From the NCBI RefSeq assembly GCF_005280195.1, contig NZ_SZPR01000011.1, positions 263,530 to 327,529 on the forward strand: DNA of 64,000 nucleotides, written 5' to 3'. Shown piece by piece: positions 18,574-27,516 of this stretch. The stretch's first letter is position 1, and every line of letters starts with the position of its first letter. This stretch comes from Streptomyces galbus (GTDB taxonomy: Bacteria > Actinomycetota > Actinomycetes > Streptomycetales > Streptomycetaceae). The notes beneath the pieces were generated by a model, which saw nothing but the letters and a program-made list of their open reading frames with translations, was not told the origin of the DNA and did not search any database. A program made the position numbers and the translations under genes.

Positions 18574-21500
18574 TTACGCCTTGCGCAGGCGGAACGTCAG
18601 GGACAGGCCCTCGTCCGTGAAGGGCGCACCGTAGGTGTCGTCCGCCTCGCCCTGGGCGAAGTCCGTCGCCAGGACCTCGTCCGCGATCAGCCCACCGTGC
18701 CGGCTGAGCGCGTCGATCGTCGCCGGGTCGGTCGCCGTCCAGCGCAGCGCGATGCGGTCGGCCACGTCCAGCCCGCTGTTCTTGCGGGCCTCCTGGATCA
18801 GCCGGATCGCGTCCCGGGCGAGCCCCGCCCGGCGCAGCTCCTCGGTGATCTCCAGGTCCAGGGCGACCGTGGCGCCGGAGTCGGACGCCACCGACCAGCC
18901 TTCGCGGGGCGTCTCGGTGATGATGACCTCGTCCGGGGCCAGCGTCACCGTCTCGCCGTCGACCTCGACCGACGCCGTGCCCTCGCGCAGCGCCAGGGAC
19001 AGCGCGGCCGCGTCCGCCGCGGCGACCGCCCGGGCCACGTCCTGCACCCGCTTGCCGAACCGCTTGCCCAGCGCCCGGAAGTTGGCCTTGGCGGTCGTGT
19101 CGACCAGGGACCCGCCGACCTCGCTCAGCGACGCCAGCGACTCGACGTTCAGCTCCTCGGTGATCTGGGCGTGCAGCTCCGGGGAGAGCGCGTCGAAGCC
19201 GGTCGCCGCGATGAGCGCCCGCCGCAGCGGCTGACGCGTCTTGACGCCGGACTCGGCGCGCGTGGCACGGCCCAGCTCCACCAGCCGCCGCACCAGCACC
19301 ATCTGCTTCGACAGCTCCGGGTCGATCGCCGACAGGTCGGCCTCCGGCCACGAGGACAGGTGCACCGACTCCGGGGCGTCAGGGGTGACCGGGACGACCA
19401 GGTCCTGCCAGACCCGCTCGGTGATGAACGGGGTCAGCGGGGCCATCAGCTTGGTGACCGTCTCCACGACCTCGTGCAGCGTGCGCAGCGCGGCCTTGTC
19501 GCCCTGCCAGAACCGGCGCCGCGAGCGCCGCACGTACCAGTTGGACAGGTCGTCGACGAACGCCGAGAGCAGCTTGCCGGCGCGCTGGGTGTCGTAGGAC
19601 TCTAGGGACCGGGTGACCTGGTCGGTCAGCGCGTGCAGCTCGGACAGCAGCCAGCGGTCCAGCAGCGGGCGGTCGGCCGGGGCAGGGTCGGCCGCGGAGG
19701 GGGCCCACCCGGACGTACGGGCGTACAGCGCCTGGAAGGCCACCGTGTTCCAGTACGTCAGCAGGGTCTTGCGGACGACCTCCTGGATCGTGCCGTGGCC
19801 GACGCGGCGGGCCGCCCACGGGGAGCCGCCGGCCGCCATGAACCAGCGCACCGCGTCCGCGCCGTGCTGGTCCATGAGCGGGATCGGCTGCAGGATGTTG
19901 CCCAGGTGCTTGGACATCTTGCGGCCGTCCTCGGCGAGGATGTGGCCCAGGCACACGACGTTCTCGTACGACGACTTGTCGAAGACGAGGGTGCCGACCG
20001 CCATCAGCGTGTAGAACCAGCCGCGGGTCTGGTCGATCGCCTCGGAGATGAACTGCGCCGGGTAGCGGCTCTCGAACAGCTCCTTGTTCTTGTACGGGTA
20101 GCCCCACTGCGCGAACGGCATCGAACCCGAGTCGTACCAGGCGTCGATGACCTCCGGCACGCGCGTGGCCGTGCGGCCGCAGCCGTCCTGCGGGCAGGCG
20201 AAGGTGACGTCGTCGATGAACGGGCGGTGCGGGTCCAGCTCCGACTGGTCGCTGCCGGTCAGCTCGGTCAGCTCCGCGCGCGAGCCCACGCAGGTGAGGT
20301 GGTCGTCCTCGCAGCGCCAGATGGGCAGCGGCGTGCCCCAGTAACGGTTGCGGGACAGCGCCCAGTCGATGTTGTTGTTCAGCCAGTCGCCGTACCGGCC
20401 GTGCTTGACCGTGTCGGGGAACCAGTTGGTCTTCTCGTTCTCCTCGATCAGCCGGTCCTTGACGGCCGTGGTGCGGATGTACCAGGACGGCTGCGCGTAG
20501 TAGAGGAGCGCGGTGTGGCAGCGCCAGCAGTGCGGGTAGCTGTGCTCGTACGGCAGGTGCCGGAAGAGCAGGCCGCGCTCGGCGAGGTCCTCGGTGAGCT
20601 TCTCGTCGGCCTTCTTGAAGAAGACGCCGCCGACCAGCGGGACCTCCTCGCCGAAGGTGCCGTCCGGGCGGACGGGGTTGACGACGGGCAGGCCGTAGGC
20701 GCGGCAGACCTTGAGGTCGTCCTCGCCGAAGGCGGGGGACTGGTGGACCAGACCCGTGCCGTCCTCGGTGGTGACGTACTCGGCGTTCACCACGTAGTGG
20801 GCCTCGGTGCCCTCGGGGAACTCCACCAGCTCGAACGGGCGCTGGTAGGTCCAGCGCTCCATCTCGGCGCCGGTGAAGGTCTCCCCGGTGGGCTCCCAGC
20901 CCTCGCCGAGCGCCTTGGCGAGCAGCGGCTCGGCCACGACCAGCCGCTCCCGGCCGTCGGTCGCGACGACGTAGGTGACGTCGGGGTGCGCGGCGACCGC
21001 GGTGTTGGACACCAGGGTCCAGGGGGTCGTCGTCCACACCAGCAGGGCGGCGCGGCCGGCGAGCGGGCCGGAGGTGAGGGGGAAGCGGACGTAGACGGAG
21101 GGGTCGACGACCGTCTCGTAGCCCTGGGCCAGCTCGTGGTCCGACAGGCCGGTGCCGCAGCGCGGGCACCAGGGGGCGACGCGGTGGTCCTGGACGAGCA
21201 AGCCCTTGTTGAAGATCTCCTTCAGGGACCACCAGACGGACTCGATGTACTCGGGCTCCATCGTGACGTACGCCTCGTCGAGGTCGACCCAATAGCCCAT
21301 GCGGGTCGTCAGCTCGGCGAAGGCGTCCGTGTGGCGCAGGACCGACTCACGGCACTTGTAGTTGAACGCGGCGATGCCGTACGCCTCGATGTCCTTCTTG
21401 CCGCTGAAGCCGAGTTCCTTCTCCACCGCCAGCTCGACCGGCAGGCCGTGGCAGTCCCAGCCGGCCTTGCGGGCCACGTGGTAGCCGCGCATGGTGCGGA

Positions 21501-21726
21501 AGCGCGGGAAGACGTCCTTGAAGACGCGCGCCTCGATGTGGTGGGCGCCGGGCATGCCGTTGGCGGTGGGCGGGCCCTCGTAGAACACCCATTCGGGGCG
21601 GCCCTGGGACTGGTCCAGGCTCTTCGCGAAGATCTTCTGCTCGCGCCAGAAGTCGAGCACCGCGTGTTCGAGCGCGGGCAGGTCGACCTGGGCGGGCACC
21701 TGGCGGTACTGCGGCTGCGTGTTCAA
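18574..21726 (-). CDS. ileS: Isoleucyl-tRNA synthetase, eukaryote-like (IleRS2) type with GxHH signature
   Basis: Class I synthetase that charges tRNA(Ile). The 1050-residue protein has the catalytic domain with GWDCHGLPVE, the inserted editing domain, KMSKHLGNI (KMSKS loop from residue 603) and a long anticodon-binding region. The expected HIGH motif (H-x-G-H) reads G60-A61-H62-H63, with first and third positions exchanged. The sequence resembles the eukaryote-like IleRS2 group, known for poor mupirocin binding. The start is TTG 21726 behind GGAGGAAAG; this site can be masked by a complementary CCTCCG upstream. Expression is predicted to be controlled by the T-box leader. Confidence 0.95.
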   Translation of the reverse strand: MNTQPQYRQVPAQVDLPALEHAVLDFWREQKIFAKSLDQSQGRPEWVFYEGPPTANGMPGAHHIEARVFKDVFPRFRTMRGYHVARKAGWDCHGLPVELAVEKELGFSGKKDIEAYGIAAFNYKCRESVLRHTDAFAELTTRMGYWVDLDEAYVTMEPEYIESVWWSLKEIFNKGLLVQDHRVAPWCPRCGTGLSDHELAQGYETVVDPSVYVRFPLTSGPLAGRAALLVWTTTPWTLVSNTAVAAHPDVTYVVATDGRERLVVAEPLLAKALGEGWEPTGETFTGAEMERWTYQRPFELVEFPEGTEAHYVVNAEYVTTEDGTGLVHQSPAFGEDDLKVCRAYGLPVVNPVRPDGTFGEEVPLVGGVFFKKADEKLTEDLAERGLLFRHLPYEHSYPHCWRCHTALLYYAQPSWYIRTTAVKDRLIEENEKTNWFPDTVKHGRYGDWLNNNIDWALSRNRYWGTPLPIWRCEDDHLTCVGSRAELTELTGSDQSELDPHRPFIDDVTFACPQDGCGRTATRVPEVIDAWYDSGSMPFAQWGYPYKNKELFESRYPAQFISEAIDQTRGWFYTLMAVGTLVFDKSSYENVVCLGHILAEDGRKMSKHLGNILQPIPLMDQHGADAVRWFMAAGGSPWAARRVGHGTIQEVVRKTLLTYWNTVAFQALYARTSGWAPSAADPAPADRPLLDRWLLSELHALTDQVTRSLESYDTQRAGKLLSAFVDDLSNWYVRRSRRRFWQGDKAALRTLHEVVETVTKLMAPLTPFITERVWQDLVVPVTPDAPESVHLSSWPEADLSAIDPELSKQMVLVRRLVELGRATRAESGVKTRQPLRRALIAATGFDALSPELHAQITEELNVESLASLSEVGGSLVDTTAKANFRALGKRFGKRVQDVARAVAAADAAALSLALREGTASVEVDGETVTLAPDEVIITETPREGWSVASDSGATVALDLEITEELRRAGLARDAIRLIQEARKNSGLDVADRIALRWTATDPATIDALSRHGGLIADEVLATDFAQGEADDTYGAPFTDEGLSLTFRLRKA

Positions 21727-21734
21727 CGCGCTTT

Positions 21735-22020
21735 CCTCCGGCGGACGTGCTGCCTTCCGTCGGAGGGACGAGAGCCGTGTCCTGCTCGTACGCCGGTTCG
21801 GCGGGCTCCCGCGGTACCACCCTCCTTGGCCCCCGGTGCGCCGTACGCGCCGGTGAGCCCCCTCATTGGGCTCGCGATGCCGGTTCTACTGACCGCTGCG
21901 GCGGCTTTCTTCCGGCGGCTCCGGGGTGATCTTCACGTCGCGCTCGCCCCCGGGCTCCCACCGTCCCCGGGTCGCTCTGGGCTGCGTACGCCGCTACTCG
22001 TCCCCATCCACGCTTCTCGC
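21735..22020 (-). promoter_or_regulatory. Translational T-box riboswitch leader of ileS
   Basis: The minus strand carries the canonical T-box element AGGGTGGTACCGCGG (within 21806-21825), whose TGGT can pair with the ACCA end of uncharged tRNA(Ile). Upstream, an ATC triplet at 21930-21928 in GTGAAGATCACC is the likely isoleucine specifier in a short hairpin. Downstream, CCTCCG (21766-21761) is complementary to CGGAGG (21740-21735), which contains the ileS ribosome binding site, so sequestration of translation initiation is the likely output. Actinobacterial ileS genes are known to use translational T-boxes with a shortened stem I. The 5' limit is estimated. Confidence 0.88.
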
Positions 22021-22027
22021 TCCGCCC

Positions 22028-22033
22028 AGTGTA
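22028..22033 (-). promoter_or_regulatory. Candidate -10 element of the ileS leader transcript
   Basis: TACACT on the minus strand (22033-22028) is a good vegetative -10 hexamer and would start the leader near 22021. No convincing -35 element is seen at the right distance in the G+C-rich sequence upstream, so this is tentative. Confidence 0.35.
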
Positions 22034-22227
22034 CGGCGCGGCGGGGGCGGCGGCCGACCGGATTGCCGGGGCGGGGGTGACCCGAACGGCGAGGGGGTGC
22101 CGGGCGGGTGCGGGGGCGCTCGCGGGGGCGGCCCGTGCGGCGGATTACCGGGCGGGGAGCCGGGCACAACGCAGGCAGGCTCACCGCGCGGCGTGCGCGG
22201 GGCGGGCGAATCGGGCGGTGTGCCCCG

Positions 22228-22256
22228 TTGCCGCGGGACTCAAGTCGATTTATCGT
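22228..22256 (+). promoter_or_regulatory. Candidate promoter of the DksA/TraR-type gene
   Basis: TTGCCG (22228-22233) and TATCGT (22251-22256) are separated by 17 bases in a locally A+T-richer stretch, 50 bases before the ATG at 22306. The gene diverges from ileS, and the two share the gap 21727-22305. I see nothing else in 22040-22220 beyond G+C-rich sequence without coding character. Confidence 0.45.
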
Positions 22257-22305
22257 CCCAGCACGATACGCGCGCAAGATCACAATATGTGAAGGGGCCG
22301 CGGCC

Positions 22306-23553
22306 ATGGTGGCGAAGAAGACCGCCGTACAGCAGTCGGCGCCGGGCAGGTCCCGGAACCCGGACACCTCCGCCGGGGTGGCCGAGGGGGTCGGCGGAGG
22401 GGCCTCGGGACGGGCTCGTGGCGCGCGGGCGGCCGAGGCGACGGGGGCGGTGAAGCGGGTACGGACGAGGACCGCGGCCGGTGCGGGCCCCGAGCGGGGA
22501 TCGGAGACGACGTCCGGAGGCGCACCCGCGAAGAAGGCGGCCACCGGGCAGAACGCGGCCACCGGGAAGAACGCGGCCACCGGGAAGAACACGGGCGCGA
22601 CCGCAGCGGCCTCGGGCACCGGTACGGCCGGACGCAGGGCCACGGCGAGGACGGCCTCGGCGAAGAGCGGGGCGGGTACGGGAGCGGCGTCCCGGAAGGG
22701 GGCCGCGGGGGAGGCGACCGCGAAGAAGACCGCGGCGGCGCCCGGAACCGGGGCGGCCGCGAAGACCGCCTCCGCTGGGAAGGGCACCGCCGCGACGGCG
22801 GGGACGCGGGCCGCGAAGAAGGCGGCCGGTGCCAGGAAGTCGGCCGCGGCGGCCGAGAAGGCGCCGGCCGGCGGTGCGGACCCGGCCGTCGGTGAGGAGG
22901 CCGTGACGGGGAACGTGACGGGGAACGGGACGGGGAAGAAGAGCGCGGGGAGCGGGAACGTGAAGGGGGGCCGCGGGGGGAAGGCTGCCGGGGCCGGGGC
23001 GGTGTCGGGTGCCCGGGGGAAGAGCAGGGCCAAGAAGGCGGGCGCGGCCTCGGCCGCGGAGCAGACGGGAGCCACGACGGTGGTTGCGAAGAAGACTCCA
23101 GGCACGGCCACGGCGGCGAAGACCGCCGTACCCAAGGCGAGGATCGGGGCGGCCGAGCCCGGCGACCTCGCGGTGCGCCCCGGCGAGGAGCCCTGGACGC
23201 CGGAGGAGGTCGAGGAGGCCCGCACCGAGCTGACCGGCGAGAAGGACCGGCTGCGCGCCGAGCTCGCCTCGTCGGAGGCGGCGCTCGCCGGCCTGATGCG
23301 CGACTCGGGCGACGGCGCCGGCGACGACCAGGCGGACACCGGGACCAAGAACATCACCCGGGAGCACGAGCTGGCGCTCGCCGCCAACGCGCGCGAGATG
23401 CTGGAGCAGACGGAGCACGCCCTGGAGCGGCTCGACGCGGGCACGTACGGCCTGTGCGAGAACTGCGGCGACCCCATCGGCAAGGCCCGCATGCAGGCGT
23501 TCCCGCGCGCGACCCTGTGCGTGGAGTGCAAGCAGAAGCAGGAACGCCGGTAG
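22306..23553 (+). CDS. TraR/DksA-type zinc finger protein with a long Lys/Ala-rich N-terminal tail
   Basis: The last 120 residues are a DksA/TraR module: EHELALAANAREMLEQTEHALERLDAGTYG helix followed by a four-cysteine zinc finger (C384, C387, C405, C408). DksA-like proteins bind RNA polymerase through the secondary channel. Residues 1 to about 280 are instead rich in Ala, Lys, Gly and Thr with AKKAA-type units, like bacterial histone H1 or HU tails, and may bind nucleic acid. The start is ATG 22306 (GAAGGGG upstream); the frame is open further upstream but non-coding in character. Total length is 415 residues. I infer a nucleoid or transcription role; the coiled-coil tip acids of true DksA are not evident. 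Confidence 0.85.
   Translation: MVAKKTAVQQSAPGRSRNPDTSAGVAEGVGGGASGRARGARAAEATGAVKRVRTRTAAGAGPERGSETTSGGAPAKKAATGQNAATGKNAATGKNTGATAAASGTGTAGRRATARTASAKSGAGTGAASRKGAAGEATAKKTAAAPGTGAAAKTASAGKGTAATAGTRAAKKAAGARKSAAAAEKAPAGGADPAVGEEAVTGNVTGNGTGKKSAGSGNVKGGRGGKAAGAGAVSGARGKSRAKKAGAASAAEQTGATTVVAKKTPGTATAAKTAVPKARIGAAEPGDLAVRPGEEPWTPEEVEEARTELTGEKDRLRAELASSEAALAGLMRDSGDGAGDDQADTGTKNITREHELALAANAREMLEQTEHALERLDAGTYGLCENCGDPIGKARMQAFPRATLCVECKQKQERR
22535..22590 (+). repeat. Three tandem 18-bp repeats in the Lys/Ala-rich tail
   Basis: GCGGCCACCGGG(C/A)AGAAC is repeated three times in frame, encoding AATGQN or AATGKN units. Such in-frame repeats explain how the basic tail can vary in length between strains. 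Confidence 0.8.
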
Positions 23554-23627
23554 GGAACCCGGCAGGCCGGCGGGGAGGGCGTGCCGTACCCTCGTCCTCA
23601 GTCAGGTACCTAGCTTGAGGGACTCAC

Positions 23628-24257
23628 GTGGCAGAGGCGGAGCGGATCATCGGTACGCCGGACACCCCCGGGGCGGGGCCCGGGCCGGAGCAGCCCGACG
23701 CGAGCGGCACGGACCGTGCGGACGGCGCGGGGCGTGCGGACACCGCGTCCGACGCCTCCGCCGCCCGCCCCCGCAGCCGGCGGATCGCCGTGCTGTTCGC
23801 GGTCGCCGCGTTCGCCTACGCGCTCGACCTCGCCAGCAAGATGCTCGTGGTCGCCAAGCTGGAGCACCACCGCCCCATCGAGATCGTCGGCGACTGGCTG
23901 AAGTTCGAGGCGATCCGCAACGCCGGGGCCGCCTTCGGCTTCGGCGAGGCCTTCACGGTGATCTTCACCGTGATCGCCGCCGCGGTGATCGTGGTCATCG
24001 CCCGGCTCGCCCGCAAGCTGTACAGCCTGCCCTGGGCGATCGCGCTCGGCCTGCTGCTCGGCGGGGCCCTCGGCAACCTCACCGACCGGATCTTCCGCTC
24101 GCCCGGCGTGTTCGAGGGCGCGGTCGTGGACTTCATCGCGCCCAAGCACTTCGCCGTGTTCAACCTGGCCGACTCGGCGATCGTGTGCGGCGGCATCCTG
24201 ATCGTGCTGCTGTCCTTCCGGGGCCTCGACCCGGACGGGACCGTCCACAAGGACTGA
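23628..24257 (+). CDS. lspA: Lipoprotein signal peptidase LspA (signal peptidase II)
   Basis: Aspartyl membrane protease that removes signal peptides from diacylated prolipoproteins. The catalytic aspartates are D153 in GNLTDR and D182 in FNLADS, and the RNAGAAFG motif is at 97-104. Four membrane segments are present after an Ala/Asp/Gly-rich cytoplasmic extension of about 50 residues, which makes it 209 residues rather than about 160. The GTG at 23628 has GAGGGAC upstream. It acts after Lgt, whose gene begins at 63089. Confidence 0.95.
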   Translation: MAEAERIIGTPDTPGAGPGPEQPDASGTDRADGAGRADTASDASAARPRSRRIAVLFAVAAFAYALDLASKMLVVAKLEHHRPIEIVGDWLKFEAIRNAGAAFGFGEAFTVIFTVIAAAVIVVIARLARKLYSLPWAIALGLLLGGALGNLTDRIFRSPGVFEGAVVDFIAPKHFAVFNLADSAIVCGGILIVLLSFRGLDPDGTVHKD

Positions 24258-24333
24258 GTAACCCCGACGGTACGGCCGCCGGAGCACCGAGCGGGCGTAC
24301 GGGCGGGCCGGACCCGTCCGGCATACTCGACGG

Positions 24334-25278
24334 GTGAGCACGATTCCCGAGATCCGTACCCTGCCCGTGCCCGACGGCCTGGAGGGCGAGCGCGTCGACG
24401 CCGCCATCTCCCGCATGTTCGGCTTCTCCCGCACCAAGGCGGCCGAGCTCGCCGCCTCGGGGAAGGTCACGGTCGACGGGTCGGTGGTCGGCAAGTCGGA
24501 GCGGGTGCACGGCGGGGCCTGGCTCGAGGTGGAGATGCCGCAGGCGCCCCAGCCCGTCCAGGTGGTCGCCGAGCCCGTCGAGGGCATGGAGATCGTGCAC
24601 GACGACGACGACGTCGTCGTGATCGTCAAGCCGGTCGGGGTCGCCGCCCACCCGTCGCCGGGCTGGACCGGGCCCACCGTGATCGGCGGGCTCGCCGCCG
24701 CCGGGTACCGCATCTCGACCTCGGGTGCCGCCGAACGCCAGGGCATCGTGCACCGCCTGGACGTCGGCACCTCCGGCCTGATGGTCGTCGCCAAGTCGGA
24801 GCGCGCGTACACCTCGCTCAAGCGCCAGTTCAAGGAGCGCACGGTCGACAAGCGCTACCACACGCTCGTCCAGGGCCACCCGGACCCGACCAGCGGCACC
24901 ATCGACGCGCCCATCGGCCGGCACCCCCAGCACGACTACAAGTGGGCGGTCACCGCCGACGGCAAGCCCTCGGTCACGCACTACGACCTGATCGAGGCGT
25001 TCCGCGCCGCGTCCCTGCTCGACGTGAAGCTGGAGACCGGCCGCACCCACCAGATCCGCGTCCACATGGCCGCCCACCGCCACCCGTGCGTCGGCGACCT
25101 GACCTACGGCGCCGACCCGACGCTCGCCAAGCGGCTGCGGCTGACCCGCCAGTGGCTGCACGCCGTGCGCCTGGGCTTCGAGCACCCCGGGGACGGCGAG
25201 TGGGCGGAGTTCGCCAGCGACTACCCCGAGGACCTGCAGCGTGCGCTGGACCAGGTCCGTGAGGAGACCTACGGATGA
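24334..25278 (+). CDS. RluA/RluD family pseudouridine synthase
   Basis: Isomerises uridine in rRNA or tRNA. An S4 RNA-binding domain (about residues 15-75) precedes the catalytic domain; the catalytic aspartate is D143 in [12 protein letters not shown], and [12 protein letters not shown] is the second signature. Length 314 residues matches RluD-type enzymes; the target base cannot be told from sequence. The GTG at 24334 has no ribosome binding site but CATACT at 24322-24327 lies six bases before it, suggesting a leaderless transcript. The stop overlaps the next gene by ATGA. Confidence 0.9.
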   Translation: MSTIPEIRTLPVPDGLEGERVDAAISRMFGFSRTKAAELAASGKVTVDGSVVGKSERVHGGAWLEVEMPQAPQPVQVVAEPVEGMEIVHDDDDVVVIVKPVGVAAHPSPGWTGPTVIGGLAAAGYRISTSGAAERQGIVHRLDVGTSGLMVVAKSERAYTSLKRQFKERTVDKRYHTLVQGHPDPTSGTIDAPIGRHPQHDYKWAVTADGKPSVTHYDLIEAFRAASLLDVKLETGRTHQIRVHMAAHRHPCVGDLTYGADPTLAKRLRLTRQWLHAVRLGFEHPGDGEWAEFASDYPEDLQRALDQVREETYG

Positions 25279-25766
25279 CCGGGGCACCGGGCGTCCCGTC
25301 GTACACCGTGCGGGTCGTCGAGGACCTCGCCGGCCGTGAGGCGTGCTTCGCGGTGCGCAAGGAGGTCTTCGTCGCCGAGCAGGGCGTCCCCGAGGAGATC
25401 GAGTACGACGCGTACGACGCCGTCGCCGTGCACGTGCTGGCGGTCCGCGAGGACGGCCTGCCGCTCGGCACCGGGCGGCTGCTGCACGGCGAGGCGGCCG
25501 TGGGCAGGACCGGGGGCGACGCCTCGGTGGGTTCGCTGGGGCGGCTCGCGGTCGCACGCGCGGCGCGCGGCCTCGGCGTGGGCGCCGCGCTGGTGCGGGC
25601 CATCGAGGAGGCGGCCCGCGCGCGGGGCCTGGCGGCCGTGGACCTGCACGCGCAGACGCACGCGCTGGGGTTCTACGAGCGACTGGGGTACACGGCGTAC
25701 GGACCGGAGTTCCCCGACGCCGGGATCGCGCACCGGGCGATGCGCAGGGTTTTGCCCGCGGTGTGA
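25275..25766 (+). CDS. GNAT family N-acetyltransferase (ElaA-like)
   Basis: A 163-residue acetyltransferase. [19 protein letters not shown] near residue 30 is the ElaA-type opening, and [27 protein letters not shown] is the acetyl-CoA binding motif A. The C-terminal AIAHRAMRR completes the fold. The acceptor is unknown. The ATG at 25275 overlaps the pseudouridine synthase stop, so it is translated from the same mRNA. Confidence 0.88.
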   Translation: MTGAPGVPSYTVRVVEDLAGREACFAVRKEVFVAEQGVPEEIEYDAYDAVAVHVLAVREDGLPLGTGRLLHGEAAVGRTGGDASVGSLGRLAVARAARGLGVGAALVRAIEEAARARGLAAVDLHAQTHALGFYERLGYTAYGPEFPDAGIAHRAMRRVLPAV

Positions 25767-25820
25767 TCGCGTCGGCGTGGCACGCTGGAGATCCGTTCCC
25801 GCGCCGTCGACCTGCCCGGA

Positions 25821-27416
25821 GTGCTGACCGTGGACCAGCTGGCCCTGTTGTTCGTGCTGCTGCTCGGGGCTGTGCTGAGCGTCCCGGTGGGGGACCGGCT
25901 CGGACTGCCCGCGCCGGTGCTGATGACCCTGCTGGGGATCGCGCTCGCGCTGCTCGACTTCGTGCCCAACGTGCAGGTGCCGCCCGACCTGATCCTCCCG
26001 CTGGTGCTGCCGCCCTTGCTGTACGCGGCGGTGCGGCGCACCTCCTGGCGGCAGTTCACCGCCAACAAACGGCCGATCTTCCTGCTGGCCGTGGCGCTGG
26101 TGTTCGTCACGACGGCGTGCGTCGCCGTCGTCGCGCACACCGTGGTGCCCGGCCTGCCGATCGCCGCCGCCGTGGCGCTGGGCGCGCTGGTCGCGCCGCC
26201 CGACCCGGTCGCCGCCACCGCCGTCGCCGGACAGCTCGGGCTGCCGCGGCGCCTGGTGTCCATCCTGGAGGGCGAGGGCCTGTTCAACGACGTGACCGCC
26301 ATCGTGCTCTACCACGTGGCGATCACCGCCGTCGTCAGCGGCAGCTTCGAGCTGGGCGGCGCCGCGCTGGAGTTCGTGCTCTCCGCCGTGGTCGCGGTCG
26401 CCGTCGGGCTGGCGCTCGGCTGGGGCGCCAACAAACTCCTCGACCGGCTCGGCGAGGCGACCCTGCAGATCGGCCTCACGCTGCTCGTGCCGTACGCCTC
26501 CTACGTCCTCGCCGAGGAGCTGCACGGCTCCGGAGTGCTCGCCGTGCTCACCACCTCGCTGTTCATCGCGGAGTACGCCACCGACCCCGACGACGTGCTG
26601 ACCCGGCTCGCCGGGCACGCCTTCTGGGACATCGTCGACACGCTCGTCACCGGCGTGGCGTTCGGCCTGATCGGGCTGGAGCTGCACAACGCGGTCCGTA
26701 CGGCGTCCGGGCGGTGGAGCGAGATGCTGGGGTGGGCGGGGATCGTGGTGGCCGTCGTCATCGTCGTACGGCTGCTCTGGCTGCTGCCGGCGACCTGGCT
26801 GACGCAGCGGCTGCACGCCCGGCGGGACCGGGACGAGGACATCCCGGTGAGCTGGCGGGAGACCGTCGTCATGTGGTGGTCCGGGATGCGGGGCGTGGCG
26901 TCGGTGGCGCTGGCCCTGGCCGTCCCGCTCAAGACCGACGACGGCGGTGCGTTCCCCGACCGGGACGAGATCATCTTCATCGCCTTCGGGGTGATCATGG
27001 CGACGCTGGTGGTGCAGGGGCTGACGCTGCCGTGGCTGGTGAAGCGGCTCGGGGTACGGGCCGACACGGAGCGGGAGAAGGCGTTCGAGCGGGAGCTGGC
27101 GGTGCGCGCCGCGAAGGCGGCGAAGGCGCGGCTGCGGGAGATCGAGGCGGTGGAGGAGCTGCCCGAGGACTTCTCCGAGCAGATGCTGCGGCGGGCGTTC
27201 GAGATCGGTGTGCGGATCAGCCCGGACATCGGCGAGGAGGAGCGCAAGGAGGGGCACGAGAAGCGGGTGCGCCGGCTGAAGCGGGTGCGGCGGATCCAGG
27301 GGGAGATGCTCAGCGCCGCGCGGCACGAGGTGCTGGCGGCGCGCAGCGAGGCGGGGGCGAACCCGGAGGTGGTGGACCGGGTGCTGCGGCAACTGGACGT
27401 GCGCAGCCTGCGGTGA
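25821..27416 (+). CDS. Na+/H+ antiporter, CPA1 family
   Basis: A 531-residue transporter with about 12 membrane segments in residues 1-400 and a charged cytoplasmic tail of about 130 residues. PPDPVAATAV and GEGLFNDVTAIVLY are the CPA1 ion-binding and transport motifs, including the buried acidic residues. It probably exchanges Na+ (or K+) for protons in pH and salt homeostasis. The GTG at 25821 was chosen; GTG 25830 is nearly equivalent. It is separated from the GNAT gene by 54 bases. Confidence 0.9.
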   Translation: MLTVDQLALLFVLLLGAVLSVPVGDRLGLPAPVLMTLLGIALALLDFVPNVQVPPDLILPLVLPPLLYAAVRRTSWRQFTANKRPIFLLAVALVFVTTACVAVVAHTVVPGLPIAAAVALGALVAPPDPVAATAVAGQLGLPRRLVSILEGEGLFNDVTAIVLYHVAITAVVSGSFELGGAALEFVLSAVVAVAVGLALGWGANKLLDRLGEATLQIGLTLLVPYASYVLAEELHGSGVLAVLTTSLFIAEYATDPDDVLTRLAGHAFWDIVDTLVTGVAFGLIGLELHNAVRTASGRWSEMLGWAGIVVAVVIVVRLLWLLPATWLTQRLHARRDRDEDIPVSWRETVVMWWSGMRGVASVALALAVPLKTDDGGAFPDRDEIIFIAFGVIMATLVVQGLTLPWLVKRLGVRADTEREKAFERELAVRAAKAAKARLREIEAVEELPEDFSEQMLRRAFEIGVRISPDIGEEERKEGHEKRVRRLKRVRRIQGEMLSAARHEVLAARSEAGANPEVVDRVLRQLDVRSLR

Positions 27417-27516
27417 GCCGTCCGGGGGCACGGTGCCGGCCCCGCTTTCCCGCCCGTTTCGCGACAGTCGTGTCAAGGGCGGCCCTCGGCCCGGCCCCTG
27501 CGGGTACGCTCCGATC

